Source of the DNA: Kiritimatiellia bacterium
GTDB taxonomy: Bacteria; Verrucomicrobiota; Kiritimatiellia; B70-G9
Assembly (NCBI GenBank): GCA_012961745.1
Contig: DTYT01000328.1
Location: 1 to 8,172, forward strand
Length of the DNA: 8,172 bases
Direction: 5' to 3'
Shown in pieces: positions 5,893 to 8,172 of this stretch (positions are counted from its first letter, which is position 1; the number at the start of each line of letters is the position of its first letter). The notes under the pieces were generated by a model, which saw only the letters and a program-made list of their open reading frames with translations, had not been told where the DNA came from and searched no databases. The translations under genes and the position numbers were made by a program.

Positions 5893-7223
5893 ATCCGCGC
5901 CGCGGCGGCCGCAGCCGACCGGAAACGGCTTTCCGCCTCCACCACGTCCAGCGCCGCGCCCACCAGGTACAGACTCCCCGTGACCAGTACCGCACTGCCA
6001 TGCGCTGCCGCCCATCGCCGGGCGGCCTCGACCGCTTCGACCATGCTCGCCCCCGGGTCCGCTCTGATACCTGCGCTGTACAGCCTTCGGGCGGCCTCCG
6101 CCGCATCCATACCTCTTTCCGAAGGCGGGCGCACGGTCCAGCATGATCCGACGTGCGGCGCCAGAAGCGCGCCGATTCCTTCCACGTCCTTGTCCTTCAG
6201 AAACCCGGCGACAACTGCGATCCTGGTCATTCCAAGAACTTCTCTCAGCGACGCGGCCAGCGTCCGGGCCGCATGCACATTGTGCGCCCCATCCAGAATG
6301 ACCGGCGGCGAAGTACCCACGGCGTGGAAACGCCCGGGCCATTCCACGCACTCCAACCCCGCGCGGATATCCTCGAGCGCGGGTCGTCCGGCGAACTGCC
6401 CGCCGAGTATCAACGCCGCCGCACAGGCCAGAGCGCTGTTCTCCCGCTGGAATACCCCCGCCAGCGGGAGATGGATCTCCAGTGTGCCGTGCCGCGTGCC
6501 CAGCACCACCTCCTGCCGGTGCAATCCCGGGCTGAAACCTTCCACGTGCACCAGGTCACCCACCTGCCGCAGGGGCGATTTCTTGTGCCGCGCTTCCCGC
6601 CGGATCACGGCGATCACCTTTCCATCCTGTTCCGCGGTGAGGGCCGCTATCCCCGCCTTCAGAATGCCGCATTTTTCTCCGGCGATCGTGGCAGGTTCAG
6701 TCCCCAGGAATTCGGTGTGATCTATCCCGATGGGGGTGATCACCGTGAGTACCGGACGGCAGAGTACGGTCGCATCCCACCGTCCGCCCATGCCGGTCTC
6801 AATGACTGCCATATCCACCCCGGCCTCCCTGAAGCAGAGGAAAGCCGCGGCGGTGGCGGCTTCGAAAAAGGTCGCCGGGCGCAGACCGGTGGCCCGATCG
6901 GCCCGCTCGACCTCCTGCAGACACATCCCGAGCAGACTTCCCCCCACCGCCTCCCCGTCCACCCGGATACGTTCGCGGAAGTTCCGCAGGTGTGGGGAGG
7001 TGTAAAGCCCTATGCGGTAGCCCGCCCGCCGTAGAATGGAAGCCAGCATGGCGCATACCGAGCCCTTCCCGTTTGTTCCCGCTACGTGGACCGCGGCAAA
7101 AGCCCTTTGTGGATCGCCCGTCAACTCCAGCAGACGACGGATAACGTCCAGGGTGGGAACCACCCCCCGGGACCTGCGTCGCAGCAGAGAGCCAAGCAGC
7201 GGATCGGACAGATCGTCAGGCAT
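5874..7223 (-). CDS. folC: Bifunctional folylpolyglutamate/dihydrofolate synthase
   Basis: This 449-residue cytoplasmic ligase of the Mur ligase superfamily adds glutamate to dihydropteroate and/or to tetrahydrofolates, retaining folate cofactors in the cell. Motifs, numbered from the chosen ATG, are VAGTNGKGSVCAML (47-60, P-loop), YTSPHLRNFRERIRVDG (74-90, pteroate-binding and FolC-specific), FFEAATAAAF (119-128), ETGMGGRWDA (142-151), GIDHTEFLG (166-174), EKCGILKAG (183-191), WPGRFH (295-300), ILDGAHN (309-315) and VTGSLYLVG (414-422). Together these separate it from the true Mur ligases. A GTG four codons further upstream (7233-7235) could also start it. The ATG at 7221-7223 is preferred because GAAGG lies five bases before it. 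The start overlaps accD by eight bases and the end overlaps murG by 19. accD-folC is a common pair in bacteria, but folC directly before murG is less usual. Confidence 0.95.
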   Translation of the reverse strand: MPDDLSDPLLGSLLRRRSRGVVPTLDVIRRLLELTGDPQRAFAAVHVAGTNGKGSVCAMLASILRRAGYRIGLYTSPHLRNFRERIRVDGEAVGGSLLGMCLQEVERADRATGLRPATFFEAATAAAFLCFREAGVDMAVIETGMGGRWDATVLCRPVLTVITPIGIDHTEFLGTEPATIAGEKCGILKAGIAALTAEQDGKVIAVIRREARHKKSPLRQVGDLVHVEGFSPGLHRQEVVLGTRHGTLEIHLPLAGVFQRENSALACAAALILGGQFAGRPALEDIRAGLECVEWPGRFHAVGTSPPVILDGAHNVHAARTLAASLREVLGMTRIAVVAGFLKDKDVEGIGALLAPHVGSCWTVRPPSERGMDAAEAARRLYSAGIRADPGASMVEAVEAARRWAAAHGSAVLVTGSLYLVGAALDVVEAESRFRSAAAAAARIWQGYS

Positions 7224-8088
7224 CGCGGCCTTCACTCGGTACAGTGCCCGCCGGGCGCATGAAATCCAGCAGGGCTATCACCGTCGGCTTGATCTCCGAC
7301 CGCGGTACGATCATGTCCAGGAGTCCGTGCTTCAGCAGAAACTCGGAACGCTGAAACCCTTCCGGAAGCTCTTGCTGGGTGGTCTCCCGGATCACCCGCG
7401 GACCGGCGAATCCGATCAATGCGCCCGGCTCGGCGATGATGACGTCACCGAGGGTCGCGAAACTCGCCATGACGCCTGCCGTGGTCGGATGGGTGAGGAT
7501 GGGGATATACGCCAGCCCGGCAGCGCGATGCTTGGCGATCGCCGCGCTGGTTTTCGCCATCTGCATCAGGCTGAGCATGCCTTCATACATCCGGGCGCCA
7601 CCCGAAGCGCATACGATGACCACCGGCCAGCGCCGGCCAGTGGCCCGCTCGAAAAGACGGGTCACCTTTTCACCCACCACTGAACCCATGCTGGCTCCCA
7701 AGAAGGAAAAATCCATTACCGCGAAGCCCACCCGGTGGGATCCGATCACGGCTTCACCGCCGGTGATCGCCTCGCGGAAGCCGGTCTTGGATATGCTCGC
7801 CTTCAACTTCGACTCGTAGGAGACGGTGCCGGTAAATTTCAACGGATCGGCACTTTCCAGATCAGCATCCCACTCCCGGAACGAACCCGGTTCGGTCAGC
7901 AACTCGATGCGCTTTTCCCGGGAAAGCTGGAAGTGGTGTCCGCACTTCGGGCAGACATTCAGCGAATTCTCCAGTTCGCGGCGGAAGATCAACTCACTGC
8001 ATGAGGGGCACTTGGTCCACAGACCGCGGGGAATGTCCCGCTTTCGGGGACGGGTAGGCGTGCTCCTGCGACGTCTGAAGAGTCTCAT
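7216..8088 (-). CDS. accD: Acetyl-CoA carboxylase carboxyltransferase subunit beta
   Basis: This 290-residue subunit forms, with AccA, the carboxyltransferase that moves CO2 from biotin carrier protein to acetyl-CoA, giving malonyl-CoA for fatty acid synthesis. The N-terminal four-cysteine zinc ribbon is complete: CPSC at 27-30 and CPKCGHHF at 46-53. The crotonase-fold core contains MDFSFLGASMGSVVGEKV (125-142), CASGGARMYEG (160-170, oxyanion region), PTTAGVMASFA (201-211) and GFAGPRVI (226-233). Length is slightly below E. coli AccD (304). Two starts are adjacent: GTG at 8091 and ATG at 8088. ATG is preferred because GGGAA lies six bases before it but only three before GTG. The gene begins 15 bases after the comF-like stop and overlaps folC by eight bases. 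No accA is in the window. Confidence 0.97.
   Translation of the reverse strand: MRLFRRRRSTPTRPRKRDIPRGLWTKCPSCSELIFRRELENSLNVCPKCGHHFQLSREKRIELLTEPGSFREWDADLESADPLKFTGTVSYESKLKASISKTGFREAITGGEAVIGSHRVGFAVMDFSFLGASMGSVVGEKVTRLFERATGRRWPVVIVCASGGARMYEGMLSLMQMAKTSAAIAKHRAAGLAYIPILTHPTTAGVMASFATLGDVIIAEPGALIGFAGPRVIRETTQQELPEGFQRSEFLLKHGLLDMIVPRSEIKPTVIALLDFMRPAGTVPSEGRDA
7229..7233 (-). promoter_or_regulatory. Ribosome binding site of folC
   Basis: GAAGG lies five bases before the ATG at 7223 and inside the 3' end of accD. It overlaps the alternative GTG start at 7235, so it argues for the shorter FolC of 449 residues and for coupling of folC to accD translation. Confidence 0.55.
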
Positions 8089-8103
8089 CACCGGTTCCCG
8101 TGC

Positions 8104-8172
8104 TCAGTATAGCGTACGCGCCACCGTCAGGACATGCACTTTTTGTGCCCCGGCCGCCTTCAGCGCCCGGGC
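8104..8172 (-). CDS. ComF-like phosphoribosyltransferase, C-terminal fragment
   Basis: Only the last 22 codons and a TGA stop (8104-8106) are present; the gene continues past the right edge. The tail reads ALKAAGAQKVHVLTVAR near its end. This fits the C-terminus of ComF/GntX-family proteins, where a helix (ALKxAGA) is followed by a strand (VxVLTLAR) that closes the phosphoribosyltransferase fold. The frame is open throughout and lies 15 bases upstream of accD in the same direction, so it is likely to be in the same transcript. ComF proteins are associated with DNA uptake in some species but are widespread in non-competent bacteria as well, so no role in competence is claimed. The fragment is short, and another phosphoribosyltransferase could end the same way. 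Confidence 0.55.
   Translation of the reverse strand, partial: ARALKAAGAQKVHVLTVARTLY

Noticed and set aside
5893..6351. Upstream extension of the murG frame by 153 codons
   Set aside because: The extension lies inside folC and is Gly/Arg-rich with no similarity to any domain. MurG begins exactly at the ATG at 5892.
5803..7034. Plus-strand open frames of about 290-305 codons opposite folC
   Set aside because: They overlap each other and a well-supported folC, have low-complexity composition and show no recognisable motif.
5874..7223. folC as a misnamed Mur ligase (murD, murE or murF) within the dcw cluster
   Set aside because: It has GTNGKGS, the TSPHL pteroate-binding motif and ILDGAHN, which identify FolC; the Mur ligase signature DYAHHPTE is absent.
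8089..8091. GTG at 8089-8091 as the accD start
   Set aside because: The adjacent ATG at 8086-8088 has the better ribosome-binding-site spacing; the difference is a single residue.
8089..8103. Promoter for accD in the gap after the comF-like gene
   Set aside because: The gap is only 15 bases and no -10/-35 pattern could be made out.

Overview
The window is a compact, high-G+C bacterial chromosome segment in which every recognisable gene lies on the minus strand. Read in the direction of transcription (right to left) the order is: 3' end of a comF-like gene, accD, folC, murG, murC, ddl, ftsQ, ftsA, and the 5' end of an ftsZ-family gene that runs off the left edge. The left two-thirds is the distal half of a dcw (division and cell wall) cluster. 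The right third is the widely conserved accD-folC pair, joined to it without a gap.

Layout: 8104-8172 holds the last 22 codons of a ComF-like phosphoribosyltransferase. 7216-8088 is accD (acetyl-CoA carboxyltransferase beta subunit) and 5874-7223 is folC (folylpolyglutamate/dihydrofolate synthase). 4783-5892 is murG (lipid II synthase), 3287-4732 is murC (UDP-MurNAc:L-Ala ligase) and 2364-3290 is ddl (D-Ala:D-Ala ligase). 1531-2367 is ftsQ, 257-1474 is ftsA, and 1-260 is the start of ftsZ. Genes overlap by 4-19 bases or are separated by at most 56 bases, so a single polycistronic unit is the simplest reading. I see no clear promoter. The only gaps over 20 bases are murG-murC (50 bases) and ftsQ-ftsA (56 bases). 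The second holds a GC-rich hairpin followed by a short T run. There are no tRNA, rRNA, CRISPR or mobile-element signals.

Functionally, MurC, Ddl and MurG make peptidoglycan precursors. FtsQ, FtsA and FtsZ build the division machine. AccD feeds membrane lipid synthesis, and FolC supplies polyglutamylated folates. The cluster therefore links envelope growth to cytokinesis.

The organism cannot be named from this sequence. The divergent FtsZ N-terminus and the murG-murC-ddl order without murB would fit a PVC-superphylum relative (Verrucomicrobiota, Kiritimatiellota or Lentisphaerota side), but this is inference. The points most worth a second look are the degenerate FtsZ nucleotide-binding loop, the chlamydia-like murC-ddl junction without murB, the possible attenuator before ftsA, and three G8-G9 tracts inside ftsA and murC. 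I found no wholly new system; this is mostly a core locus with some unusual details.
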